From contig NC_072798.1 of the NCBI RefSeq assembly GCF_028583425.1, positions 10,976,501 through 11,040,500 on the forward strand: a stretch of 64,000 nt of DNA, written 5' to 3'. Made by a program: the position numbers and the translations under genes. Position 1 is the stretch's first letter; each line of letters begins with the position of its first letter. Origin of the DNA: Eublepharis macularius (Eukaryota > Chordata > Lepidosauria > Squamata > Eublepharidae). Under the pieces are notes generated by a model. That model was not told the origin of the DNA, made no database searches, and saw nothing but the letters and a program-made list of their open reading frames with translations. Positions 10,900 to 19,960 of this stretch are shown here, one piece after another.

Positions 10900-11526
10900 C
10901 TGAGCTTCGTGCTCGGTCCACCCACCACACCCTGTAGCAAAGCTGGTCTAGCTGGTCACGATTTACGGGGCCAGGTAGGAATTTTTTCCCCTTTCACCAA
11001 GTTGGTTGATGGTGATGGGTGGCTTTTCCCCTACCTTGCTCTGCAGGCAGTGGATGTGGCAATTGGATTTGGTAGAGCTGTAATATTATCTGGTCACTGT
11101 CAATTTAGAGTTGGGGGAATAAGAGCAAGCCGGTGATCACCCTTGGCATATCCCCATTGGTGGGGAATTGGGGTCTGTCAGGAGTGGTTGGCGTGCTCCA
11201 AGGCAGCCACCTGAGAGGGCAGACTGCCTGGTGGGACCTACTGGACAAGTCCTTCCCTTGGGCTCCACAGATTGGGGTGTTTGGAGCTTTATGGGGGGAT
11301 CCATTTGCCTGGCTGGCCGGGTCCCAGCCATGGCTCACGAATGGCTTGTACCCAGGGCAGTGGATCTTGCCCAGACAGGTTCAAGGAGGAGGTCCCAGTG
11401 CCACCGCTGGCTTAACCTTTACCACGAGTTAGGCCCCTTTGCCACCTTAACTGTTTATGTTTTTGCTTTAATAAAGTGGCCCTTTAGCACCCAAGCCTCG
11501 TGTCTGCCTCTTCATTCCGACTAGAG
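10900..11526 (+). other. Possible LTR-like or retroelement 3' segment
   Basis: The segment ends with TTTAATAAAGTGGCCC (polyadenylation signal at about 11470) and a U5-like stretch to about 11525. Frames of 77-118 codons overlap on both strands and have no domain. I could not find a TG...CA pair with target duplications, so this is only a suggestion. Confidence 0.25.
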
Positions 11527-11994
11527 TGGCAAAAGCTGTTTCAGTTGTTCTTCATGTTAAATTTGTTTCAAGCCTTTACTCATTCCCACCCCACTATTGG
11601 AGGGGACAGGCTGCGGCTCAGCATAAGAGCTCTGTTTGGCACACAGATGGTCCTCCCAGGAGATCGTGCAGAAACAGTTCTTCCATAAAGGTGCAATGCC
11701 CAGTGGTCTCTGGAGCCAACAACTAACTACAGGTGGTGGCAGATGGAGCAGTGCATGGCAGATCATGCAAAACAGTACATGTGGATATGTTCCGTTGCAT
11801 CTGAACATTTTGGTGAATTTACTGGTGGATGAGCTGTGAGCTGAACCAGTGGGTAAATAAACATCTATGCTTATTGCATCATTAATATTATTCATGCCAT
11901 CTTTCATATTCTTTTTCTGCTTGAGATGTATCCAGTGTGAGGACATTCTCCTTCGTCACTAAAGAGATGAGTTCCTTCTAAGGCTAGCAGAGTC

Positions 11995-12441
11995 ACCAGC
12001 ACAGGTACCAGGCCCTGCAACAGGCCCAGATGCCAACTCTGCCCTTATATCTACCCTGGAAATACAATTACAGGACCCAATGGCATCAACTACACTATCT
12101 CTGGCTCTTACAGCTGCTCATCCTCCAACATGATATATGCTCTCATGTGCCAACAATGTCCATCCGCTCTGTACATTGGACAAACCGGCCAACCTCTGCG
12201 CAAAAGAATAAATGGACACAAATCTGACATTAGAAATGGAAACGTCCAGAAACCAGTGGGAGAACATTTCAATCTACCAGGACATTCCATCAAAGACTTA
12301 AAGGTCGCTGTAGTTCAACAGAAACCTTTCAAAAACAAAATCCAACGGGAAGCTGCTGAATTGGAATTCATATGTAAATTTGACTCTGTCAAGCTGGGAC
12401 TGAATAGGGACTATGAATGGTTATCTCATTATCACAGGTAA
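11995..12441 (+). pseudogene. Penelope-like element lineage 2, GIY-YIG endonuclease remnant
   Basis: The open frame read from about 12045 to the TAA at 12439-12441 has the PLE linker and nuclease. It runs from a CSSSNMIYALMC segment with the first cysteine pair (MCQQC), through SALYIGQTGQPLRKRINGH (GIY-YIG core with Y-I-G and the R-x3-R helix), to PVGEHFN.PGHS (conserved H and E). The RT domain is missing. The sequence differs clearly from the 17-20 kb family, so two PLE lineages are present. The frame ends naturally, so the copy is 5'-truncated but little damaged at its 3' part. Confidence 0.8.
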
Positions 12442-12465
12442 CTGATTTCCTTTACAGAGGCGAGG

Positions 12466-12642
12466 TCAGGGAAAGTCCAGTGGCACCTGACGTGGGCTTT
12501 CGAGGACCACAGTTCTCTTTGTCAGATGCATCTGGCGGGGATGGCTGTGGTTATTGAAGGCTTGTGCTGCAGTGGAATTGTATGGTCTTGGTGGTGCTGC
12601 TGGACTCTTTTTGATTTTGCTACTACAGACTAACACAGCAAA
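12466..12642. mobile_element. PLE lineage 2 terminal repeat, with inverted piece
   Basis: The stretch at 12497-12530 is the reverse complement of the region at 12796-12831. The following 'ctactacagactaacac' module repeats the 3' end at 12885-12905 in direct orientation. It looks like a rearranged PLE terminal repeat directly behind the stop codon of the GIY-YIG frame. Confidence 0.55.
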
Positions 12643-12769
12643 CTCCTTTGAACCTTTACACAAGCAAACTGATCCCCACATCAAAAGGAGCTGTTTGCAT
12701 CTCCATATCAAAGGAGTTGTTTACATCCCTCCTCTCCTCCTCCCCTCCCCTCCCCTCCCCTCCTCTATA

Positions 12770-12922
12770 TTTGACCAGTTTTTTTCTGCCCTCCATGCAT
12801 CTGACGAAGAGAACTGTGATTCTCGAAAGCTTATGCTACAATAAAATTGGTTAGTCTTAAAGGTGCTACTGGACTCTTTTTGATTTTGCTACTACAGACT
12901 AACACGGCTAACTCCTCTGCTT
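12770..12922 (+). mobile_element. PLE lineage 2 3' terminal segment
   Basis: It contains CATCTGACGAAGAGAAC, AATAAAATTGGTTAGTC, AAGGTGCTACTGGACTC and CTACTACAGACTAACACGGC in order, the widespread amniote PLE 3' end. A hammerhead-like core (CTGACGA, a GAGAA/TTCTC hairpin, GAAA) lies at 12801-12828. Confidence 0.6.
12801..12828 (+). ncRNA. Hammerhead-like core, PLE lineage 2
   Basis: CTGACGA, stem II GAGAA...TTCTC and GAAA are present in the right order and spacing. The stem III and cleavage-site part (a GTC about 30 nt later) is less certain. A mutated inverted copy (CTGACAA core) is at 12497-12525 on the minus strand. Confidence 0.4.
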
Positions 12923-12949
12923 CTAAGGCACTGATTTTCACATGGTTAA

Positions 12950-13500
12950 TTTTATTTATTTATGTATTTATTTATTTAAATTTATATTCTGCCCTCCCTG
13001 CACCAGCAGGCTCAGGGCGGATCACATTTGTAGACAATAAAATTACAAGCACAATTTAAAACATAATAAATACAATATAAATATTTAAAAACAAACACAA
13101 GCAGCACAAACAGTTCATTAATCCATTTCCAACGGCCACTGAAAAATAATTAAAGAAGAAGGAGACTTCTTTTTTGGAGGGGGATGTTCTAATAGGGGGG
13201 CTCTGTTCTACCCTATTTTGATGGGCGGGGGCCCTACCCAGCATCAACCAAATGCCTGGTAGAACAGCTCTGTCTTACAGGCCCGGCAGAATGATAACAA
13301 ATCCCGCTGGACCCTGGTCTCATTAGACTGAGCATTCCACCAGGTTGGAGCCAGGACCGAAAAGGCCCTGGCTCTGGTTGATGCTAGGAGGGCCTCCCTG
13401 GGGCTAGGGATCATTAGTGGCAGTTTATCACTAGATCAAAGCGTCCTCTGGGGCACATATGGGAAGAGGCAGTCCCTTGCTTACCCTGACATAGGGTGGA
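12950..13500. repeat. Unclassified old interspersed repeat
   Basis: It begins with a TTTATTTATTTA run and 'ctgccctccctgcaccagc', then an A-rich block, then 'gcattccaccaggttggagcc' and 'gaaaaggccctggctctgg'. It belongs with 1540 and 37040. It has no readable frame. Confidence 0.4.
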
Positions 13501-13705
13501 AATACACATTACAAAGTACCTAGGGGCATTCGAGTGTCCCCCCTCCAGCTTCTCATGCAGTTGCTCGCACAGTCACACTTCAGTTTGCTCTGTGTGAGTT
13601 CATTCACATGTCTGATATCCATTCCTCCTCAACTGCTAAAAGTATCCCAGACTATTTACAGTTGCCAAATTCCCAGTTTTCCCCACCTCTCACATCCATT
13701 CATCG

Positions 13706-13905
13706 AAATGAGAGCTGCTGTAGCACAGCGGTTAAGTGGTTTGGCTGTGAATCCGCACTCTACTAGTTTGAATACCACTACTGACATGAGCTCAGTATGT
13801 GGCCTTGAATAAGCCACTCCTTTCACCCCCAGCTCCCCAGCTGTATTGTAGAGATAATAATAACACAAACTCGTTCACCACTCTAGGTGAGGCACTAATC
13901 TGTCT
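13706..13905 (+). mobile_element. tRNA-derived SINE, type C
   Basis: The A-box region is TGTAGCACAGCGGTTAAGTG and a degenerate B box is TAGTTTGAATACC. The tail 'gtattgtagagataataat' is followed by 'cactaatctgtcttgaagag'. The same type, better preserved, is at 48130. Confidence 0.7.
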
Positions 13906-14348
13906 TGAAGAGCAATTATTATTATTTATTAAATGCAGATTTTGACACTTTCTCACACGTCAAAGAAATGCAAATTGGCAAGTCAGAGGACCCTAAAGTA
14001 CTTGCTCTACAGAGTCCATCCATGAGAGTTCTTGCTGCGAAAACAGAGCTGAATTGGAGCTCTGACGTCCCAACGCGGCATTCATGCCGACTTGCAAATG
14101 AAATCATACAAAAGGAGCTCCTGTAAAAGTGGCAAGCACATCCGCCGAGAAGAGACAGCCTGCACGTGAATTGAGGACCACACATAAAATCCTTCATTTG
14201 ACAATCCCCAGGTAATTTGCAATGTGCATTTCCACTCTCCGTGCAAGAGAACTGAAGTAGTAATCATGAATCCCATCTGTGTGGAACCTACTTAAGGAAC
14301 CTTGCCAGGCTTATCACAATTTTATTTTATTTTGTTGAAACATATCTG

Positions 14349-14794
14349 CAGGGCTCATTTCGAGGGGGAACACGCCGGAACGCAGTTCCGGCAGTTCCCC
14401 AAAGAGGTCATATGTCAGGTGGCCCCGCCCACCTGACTCTCGGCCATTTGGGCCTGGTTTGGCCTGGATTGGGCAGAAACGGCCTGAATCAGGCCAATGA
14501 CAGGTGGTGGATCATTCTCCTGCTCAGCAGCGGCCTGATCCTGACCATTTTGGGCCCCTTTTCGGCCATTTTCAGCCCCTTTTTGCTATTTTGAGCCCAA
14601 TTTCGGCCCTGAATGGCCAGGATTGGGTCCAAAACAGCCAGGATAGGTGATGTCAGGGGGTGTGGCATATGCAAATCAGTTATGCTAATAACACACTTCT
14701 GGTGATGTCAAGGGGCGTGGCATATGCTAATGGTTTATGCTAATGAGTTATGCTAATAAGTTCCTCCAGCTCTTTTTCTACAAAATGACTCCTG
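14349..14794 (+). mobile_element. hAT-A non-autonomous element, copy 1 (446 bp)
   Basis: Termini are CAGGGCTCATTTCGAGG and TACAAAATGACTCCTG (reverse CAGGAGTCATTTTGTA). Target duplications CATATCTG lie at 14341-14348 and 14795-14802, an exact 8 bp. The interior is a series of GGCCATTTTGGGCC-like dyads and repeated 'atgctaatgagttatgctaat' units. It does not encode a transposase. Confidence 0.9.
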
Positions 14795-15030
14795 CATATC
14801 TGGATATTTCAGTTCAGCAAGAACCTCCAACCAGACACTCACATTTCTTTTCAAGTGACACTTGGTGGCAGCTTAGAAAGTGATGGGGTACTCCACTGCT
14901 CAAACAGTTTGCTAGCCTGTTTTAAACTTTTATTTTGCTTACCTCAATAATTCTTGCATGCTCCACCCAGGCAGTGTCTCTTTACTGTGTACCTTAAGAA
15001 CTCAGCTGAGGACCTGTCTCATATTTTTGG

Positions 15031-15246
15031 TGGTGGAGAGTGCCCTCCGGTCATAGCTGACTTATGGCGACCCCTGGTGGGGTTTCCATGGCAAGAGACT
15101 AGCAGAGGTGGTTTGCCATTGCCTGCCTCTGCAATCTTGGTCTTCGTTGGAGGTCTCCCATCCAATTACTAATCAAGGCTGACCCTGCTCAGCTTCTGAG
15201 ATCTGACGAGATCAAGCTTGTCTAGGCTATCCAGATTAGGGTGCCT
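15031..15246 (-). mobile_element. 5S-rRNA-derived SINE
   Basis: On the minus strand the head has the 5S internal-control-region pieces: GATCTC..CAGATCTCAGAAGC-type sequence, GCAGGGTCAGCC and GGATGGGAGACCTCCAA. The tail is GGGGTCGCCATAAGTC-like followed by GAGGGCACTCTCCACC. A 5S promoter joined to a BovB-like tail defines this SINE3-type family. Confidence 0.85.
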
Positions 15247-15839
15247 CATATCTTTACATACTCCATATTAATTACCCTAGAAATGCACATTTTCACAGCA
15301 AAACAGGAGCTATTTAAATGAAGCAGAAGCCTACAACTTCTGCTCCATAGTCAGGCAAATAAACATGACATTTTGCCTCCCTCAACTACACCTAAGTTTA
15401 CAGCTATCTCTTATGGAAGTTAGATCCTTGTGTTCCCCCACCACTCTGAAACCCTGGAGATGTTCCTCCATTGAAATGAATGTGCACGCATGAGTTCCAT
15501 GGAAGGGAAGCACACACGGAGCTTTGCGTTAGAGTCATAATCAGAGAATTCATTTCCTGAAGAAAAGTGGATGTATGTCCAAACCGATGAGCATTTTTGT
15601 GTGCCAACCCTGGTACGACAACGCCTCAAACTTTCTGTAATTAGATTTCTATATTTTCTGCAAGTTTCAAAGCATTCTGAGAAAGAACTCTTGAGGTGTC
15701 TGATCTCTTCTGAACCTTTTCAGCTCCTGTCCTGAAAAATCTCTTCCTCTCCCCTTTCCTTCTCTCTCTTACACACTTTTTTTTTAAAAAAAGACAAGCA
15801 AGCCCATTGAAGTTATTTTGAGTATATGCTATGGATTTT
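15247..15839. other. No gene recognised: unique sequence
   Basis: No recognised repeat. Short frames at 15404-15629 are two registers of the same stretch and have no domain. Confidence 0.4.
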
Positions 15840-16460
15840 TCATTGAAACATCTATGTTAACTTTTATCAGCCTTGCTCGGCTTTGTAATTTTGGAAACAG
15901 ATATAAAGAACGAGCAAGCCAGAGCACTGTAATATAGTGGGAAGCATCCTTCATAAGTCAATTGAGGAATTTAATAATCTCTTTAGAAATAAGCTCTGCG
16001 GCTATGAGAAAAATGTGTGGGTTAAAGGCCTTCCAATTAAGAAAGGTTTCTCTGTGGATTTATAGGCTGGTGGTTAGCTCTTCCTGTTCGTGTTCCCATG
16101 GCAACTGTCAGGTAGATTTTCTGCTCCTTGCTAGGAAGTTGGAAACGTTGAGTCGGCTTGAGCCTTTCAATTCAATGAAGCTTAAATGAAATTCTTTGCA
16201 CAGGAGATGCCATTTAGCCCAGGTCATTTATTCATATCGAGGAGAGAAATCAATTTACTGCAATCAAATCTGCAAATTTTGTTTTATTGGGATTGTTTTA
16301 GAATGGGTATCGAAGCACGTCAATGCACAGAAAAGATGTGTGGATGGAACCTCCTGAAGAAATGTCACGAGTCTTGTCAAAACTCCTTTGCCTCCCTTCC
16401 CTGCAATTTCCTCTGCTGTTTTTGAAGCAAGAACCTCAAAATTCACTTTGAAAAGTTTGC
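15840..16460. other. Unique block, candidate conserved non-coding element
   Basis: It is free of recognisable repeats in a repeat-dense neighbourhood. It contains a perfect palindromic X-box-like site (16092-16105), CAATTAAG/TTCAATTCAATG homeodomain-type strings and TCATTTATTCATA. The 60-79 codon frames inside show no domain. Conservation cannot be judged without an alignment. Confidence 0.35.
16092..16105. promoter_or_regulatory. RFX X-box-like palindrome
   Basis: GTTCCCATGGCAAC fits the palindromic X-box form GTTNCCATGGNAAC at every fixed position. RFX factors bind such sites upstream of ciliary and immune genes. No promoter or exon is seen nearby, so any role would be as a distal element. 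Confidence 0.45.
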
Positions 16461-17029
16461 CATACGGATGAAATTTGGTTGTAACTCCTCATCATGTCTG
16501 CTTTTAAACAAAAAAGTTTTCATCATCTCTGAACTATCAACAGGCTATCTCATGCCAATAGAAGTCAGATAATACCTCAAAACAGACTAATAACCAATAT
16601 TAATGTTTCTATTGAGTCATAGGCTATGACTCCACCATGTTGACTAGACATGGGCACAAACAGAAAAAAAAATGAACATGGGGTGTTTGTTGTTCATTGC
16701 CATCCATGAACAACGAAAAATGAACGTTCATGAACATGACCTGTTCACGAACATGTTCGTTGTTCGTTGTGTGGTGGGGCCAGCAGGCTCTCCTCCAGCC
16801 ATCAAGATCCCTACTGCACCACTCCCAGAAACTTTACCTGAGCAGGCAGCAGGAAATGTACCAATAATAAATAATAGCATGGCTCAGAGCCTGGCAGCAG
16901 CCTTGGAACTTGAAGAGGTAGATCCCTATCCCACCACACACAAAGAAAATTCAAGCTCCAATGCACTCTCCCTCTGATGGTTGTTGTGGGTTTTCCGGGC
17001 TGTATTGCCGTGGTCTTGGCATTGTAGTT

Positions 17030-17070
17030 CCTGACGTTTCGCCAGCAGCTGTGGCTGGCATCTTCAGAGG
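17030..17070 (-). ncRNA. Hammerhead-ribozyme-like motif, left arm
   Basis: Minus-strand order: CCT, CTGAAGA, T, GCCAGC hairpin GCTGGC, GAAAC, GTC, AGG. This provides stem I (CCT/AGG), the conserved core and a 6-bp stem II. Stem III is nearly absent, as described for PLE hammerheads that may act as dimers. Confidence 0.65.
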
Positions 17071-17138
17071 TGTAGCACCAAAAGACAGAGATCTCTCAGT
17101 GTCACAGTGTGGAAAAGATGTAGGTCATTTGTATCTAC

Positions 17139-17954
17139 TCAGGAGGGGTGGGGTTGAGCTGAGTCATCCTGTAAGAGTTTCCCAGGGTGTGGAATGCTAA
17201 TGGCGGGAGGCTTCACTGTATCCTGAGGAGGTTCTTTTGCATATGGATTGGTACTTGATGTGCTAATCTTCTCTGCGGGTCTATTGTCAGGGATAGAATG
17301 TTTTGTTAGCCTGGTGCTTTTCAGAACTGGCAACCATGCTCGGTTCATTCTTAAGGTTTCTTCTTTCCTGTTGAAGTTTTGCTTATGCTTGTGAATTTCA
17401 ATGGCTTCCCTGTGCAGTCTGACAAAGTAGTTGGAAGTGTTGTCCAGTATTTTGGTGTCCTGGAATAAGATACTGTGCCCTGTTTGAGTTAGGCTATGTT
17501 CAGCCACTGCTGATTTTTCAGGTTGTCCAAGTCTGCAGTGTCTTTCATGTTCTTTTATTCTTGTCTGGATGCTACGCTTTGTGGTCCCGATGTAAACTTG
17601 TCCACAGCTGCAGGGTATACGGTATACTCCTGCAGAGGTTAGGGGGTCTCTACTGTCTTTTGCTGATCGTAGCATCTGTTGTATTTTTCGGGTGGGTCTG
17701 AATACTGCTTGAAGGTTATGCTTTTTCATCAGCTTTCCCATCTGATCAGTAATTCCTTTGATATATGGCAAAAACACTTTTCCTGTGGGAGACTGTTTTT
17801 CTTTGGTTGTTTGATTCATCCTGGGTTTGATTGCTCTTCGGATTTCATTTCTGGAGTAGCCATTTGCCTGAAGTGCGTGGTTTAGATGATTAATTTCCTC
17901 ATTGAGAAAGTGCGGCTCACATATCCGTCTTGCACGATCCACTAATGTTTTCAT
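17139..17954 (-). pseudogene. PLE C-terminal protein with GIY-YIG nuclease (inverted arm)
   Basis: A 271-codon open frame on the minus strand starts inside the RT-nuclease linker (MKTLVDRARRICEPHFLNEE). A conserved Penelope connector (LMKKHNLQAVFRPTRKIQQML) follows, then the nuclease: GVYRIPCSCGQVYIG gives the GIY and YIG strands with a CxC pair, RSIQTRIKEHERHC the catalytic-type R and H, and SAVAEHS the later E-H. The terminal AEKISTSSTNPYAKEPPQDT tail matches 3.7 kb. It lacks the RT domain, so it is an arm fragment. Unlike the plus copy its frame is uninterrupted. Confidence 0.85.
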
Positions 17955-18054
17955 TATGCCTCTTTTCTGTCGGGGGTGGTGATTGGAGTTTTTGTGTAGG
18001 TACCGATCAGTGTGAGTTGGTTTCCTGTAGACCTTGTGACCTAACTGAAAGTTT

Positions 18055-19157
18055 ACAAAAAGAAGATTAAGGAACTCCTGGATCCCTCCACCTACAAAAA
18101 ACTAAAACGAGATCCCACTTGCAAAATCACCAGGCTAACAAATGCGCTGATCAAGAATTCCTCACTACATCCCAACACGCACAGAAAACTATGCAAGACA
18201 GAAGCACAGCCACCTAGACTATATGGACTCCCCAAAATACATAAGGATTCAGTCCCACTAAGACCCATTGTGAGTGCCATTGGTTCACCGACATATGAAT
18301 TAGCTAGACATCTGGCAGATCTCCTGCAGGACCACATCGGGAAAACCTCGTCTTACATCAAAGATTCAGCAGATTTCATCAACAAAATCAGTTCTCTGAA
18401 ACTCAATCCACAAGACATACTTGTCAGTTTTGATGTTGTATCCCTGTTTACCAAGGTTCCAGTAAAAGACACTATTGCACTTATTAATCAGATTTTCCCA
18501 GAGGATGTAACAGCCTTATTCCACCATTGCCTGACAACCAGTTACTTCCAATGGGACAACGAATTCTATGAACAGATGGATGGGGTGGCCATGGGGAGCC
18601 CACTCAGCCCAGTTATAGCAAACTTCTACATGGAACATTTTGAAAAAACAGCTCTAGAATCAGCACCCCACAAACCTAGTGTATGGTTCCGGTTTGTGGA
18701 TGATACATTTATCATTTGGAGCCATGGGGAGGAAGAATTGATGGGGTTTTTGAATCATCTCAACAACATCCACCTGAACATACAATTCACCATGGAGAAA
18801 GAAATCGAGGGAAAACTCCCATTCCTGGATACCTGGGTCATCCGCAAAGCAAACTTTCAGTTAGGTCACAAGGTCTACAGGAAACCAACTCACACTGATC
18901 GGTACCTACACAAAAACTCCAATCACCACCCCCGACAGAAAAGAGGCATAATGAAAACATTAGTGGATCGTGCAAGACGGATATGTGAGCCGCACTTTCT
19001 CAATGAGGAAATTAATCATCTAAACCACACACTTCAGGCAAATGGCTACTCCAGAAATGAAATCCGAAGAGCAATCAAACCCAGGATGAATCAAACAACC
19101 AAAGAAAAAGTCTCCCACAGGAAAAGTGTTTTTGCCATATATCAAAGGAATTACTGA
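18055..19157 (+). pseudogene. Penelope reverse transcriptase, 5'-truncated
   Basis: The frame is open from the junction (about 18057) and continues through the first ATG at 18270. Motifs run in order: PRLYGLPKIHKDSVPLRPIVS (early RT strand), FDVVSLFTKVPV (motif A with catalytic D), GVAMGSPLSPVIANFYME (motif B), FRFVDDTFIIW (motif C, the F-V-D-D catalytic pair), and LPFLDTWV (thumb side). These are diagnostic for Penelope RTs, which are related to telomerase rather than LINE RT. The N-terminal part is missing. A 2-bp deletion relative to the inverted arm near 19108 shifts the frame before the nuclease. Confidence 0.9.
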
Positions 19158-19764
19158 TCAGATGGGAAAGCTGATGAAAAAGCATAACCTTCAAGCAGTA
19201 TTCAGACCCACCCGAAAAATACAACAGATGCTACGATCAGCAAAAGACAGTAGAGACCCCCTAACCTCTGCAGGAGTATACCGTATACCCTGCAGCTGTG
19301 GACAAGTTTACATCGGGACCACAAAGCGTAGCATCCAGACAAGAATAAAAGAACATGAAAGACACTGCAGACTTGGACAACCTGAAAAATCAGCAGTGGC
19401 TGAACATAGCCTAACTCAAACAGGGCACAGTATCTTATTCCAGGACACCAAAATACTGGACAACACTTCCAACTACTTTGTCAGACTGCACAGGGAAGCC
19501 ATTGAAATTCACAAGCATAAGCAAAACTTCAACAGGAAAGAAGAAACCTTAAGAATGAACCGAGCATGGTTGCCAGTTCTGAAAAACACCAGGCTAACAA
19601 AACATTCTATCCCTGACAATAGACCTGCAGAGAAGATTAGCACATCAAGTACCAATCCATATGCAAAAGAACCTCCTCAGGATACAGTGAAGCCTCCCGC
19701 CATTAGCATTCCACACCCTGGGAAACTCTTACAGGATGACTCAGCTCAACCCCACCCCTCCTGA
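19126..19764 (+). pseudogene. Penelope GIY-YIG endonuclease domain, plus copy
   Basis: This 212-codon frame overlaps the RT frame by 32 bp in another register and ends at TGA 19762-19764. It shows GVYRIPCSCGQVYIGTTKRS, TRIKEHERHCRLG and VAEHSLTQTGHS, the nuclease that nicks the target in PLE insertion. It is almost identical to the protein of the inverted arm. The change of frame comes from the 2-bp deletion and is not a programmed shift as far as can be seen. Confidence 0.88.
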
Positions 19765-19832
19765 GTAGATACAAATGACCTACATCTTTTCCACACTGTG
19801 ACACTGAGAGATCTCTGTCTTTTGGTGCTACA

Positions 19833-19873
19833 CCTCTGAAGATGCCAGCCACAGCTGCTGGCGAAACGTCAGG
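19833..19873 (+). ncRNA. Hammerhead-ribozyme-like motif, right arm
   Basis: It is identical in layout to the left-arm motif and points in the opposite direction, so the element carries two divergent copies near its ends. The core CTGAAGA...GAAAC-GTC is intact. Confidence 0.68.
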
Positions 19874-19923
19874 AACTACAATGCCAAGACCACGGCAATA
19901 CAGCCCGGAAAACCCACAACAAC

Positions 19924-19960
19924 CATTGTTCTCCGGCCGTGAAAGCCTTCGACAATACAT
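19924..19960 (+). other. PLE 3' extension absent from inverted arm
   Basis: The plus end continues with TTCTCCGGCCGTGAAAGCC and TTCGACAATACAT before the duplication. The left arm stops at the preceding CAACCATCA. This parallels the short one-sided extension known from Penelope copies. Confidence 0.7.

Larger units (their letters stand above)
16978..18054 (-). repeat. PLE inverted arm (left)
   Basis: It is near-identical, as reverse complement, to 18856-19923. Differences include a 2-bp indel in the A-rich stretch (17795 region versus 19108), one Lys-Ser/Asn difference and one Ala/Thr difference in the encoded protein. Such low divergence implies that the arms were made together or very recently. 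Confidence 0.9.
16976..19960 (+). mobile_element. Penelope-like element with inverted arm (2,985 bp)
   Basis: Target duplication CACTCTCCCTCT occurs at 16964-16975 and 19961-19972. The sister hAT-B copy at 62281 has a single uninterrupted equivalent at about 62600. The main copy (18055-19960, plus) has a partial reverse transcriptase and a GIY-YIG endonuclease. A second, minus-strand copy of the 3' third (16978-18054) is fused head to head. The plus end extends about 37 bp beyond the inverted arm. Inverted or tandem terminal arms with a short extension at one end are typical of PLEs. The copy is 5'-truncated in RT. Confidence 0.9.

Noticed and set aside
13710..13790. Possible tRNA genes at A/B-box matches (also 27180, 27620, 48140)
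   Set aside because: The boxes belong to SINE heads. No full cloverleaf or anticodon arm could be read and SINE bodies follow directly.
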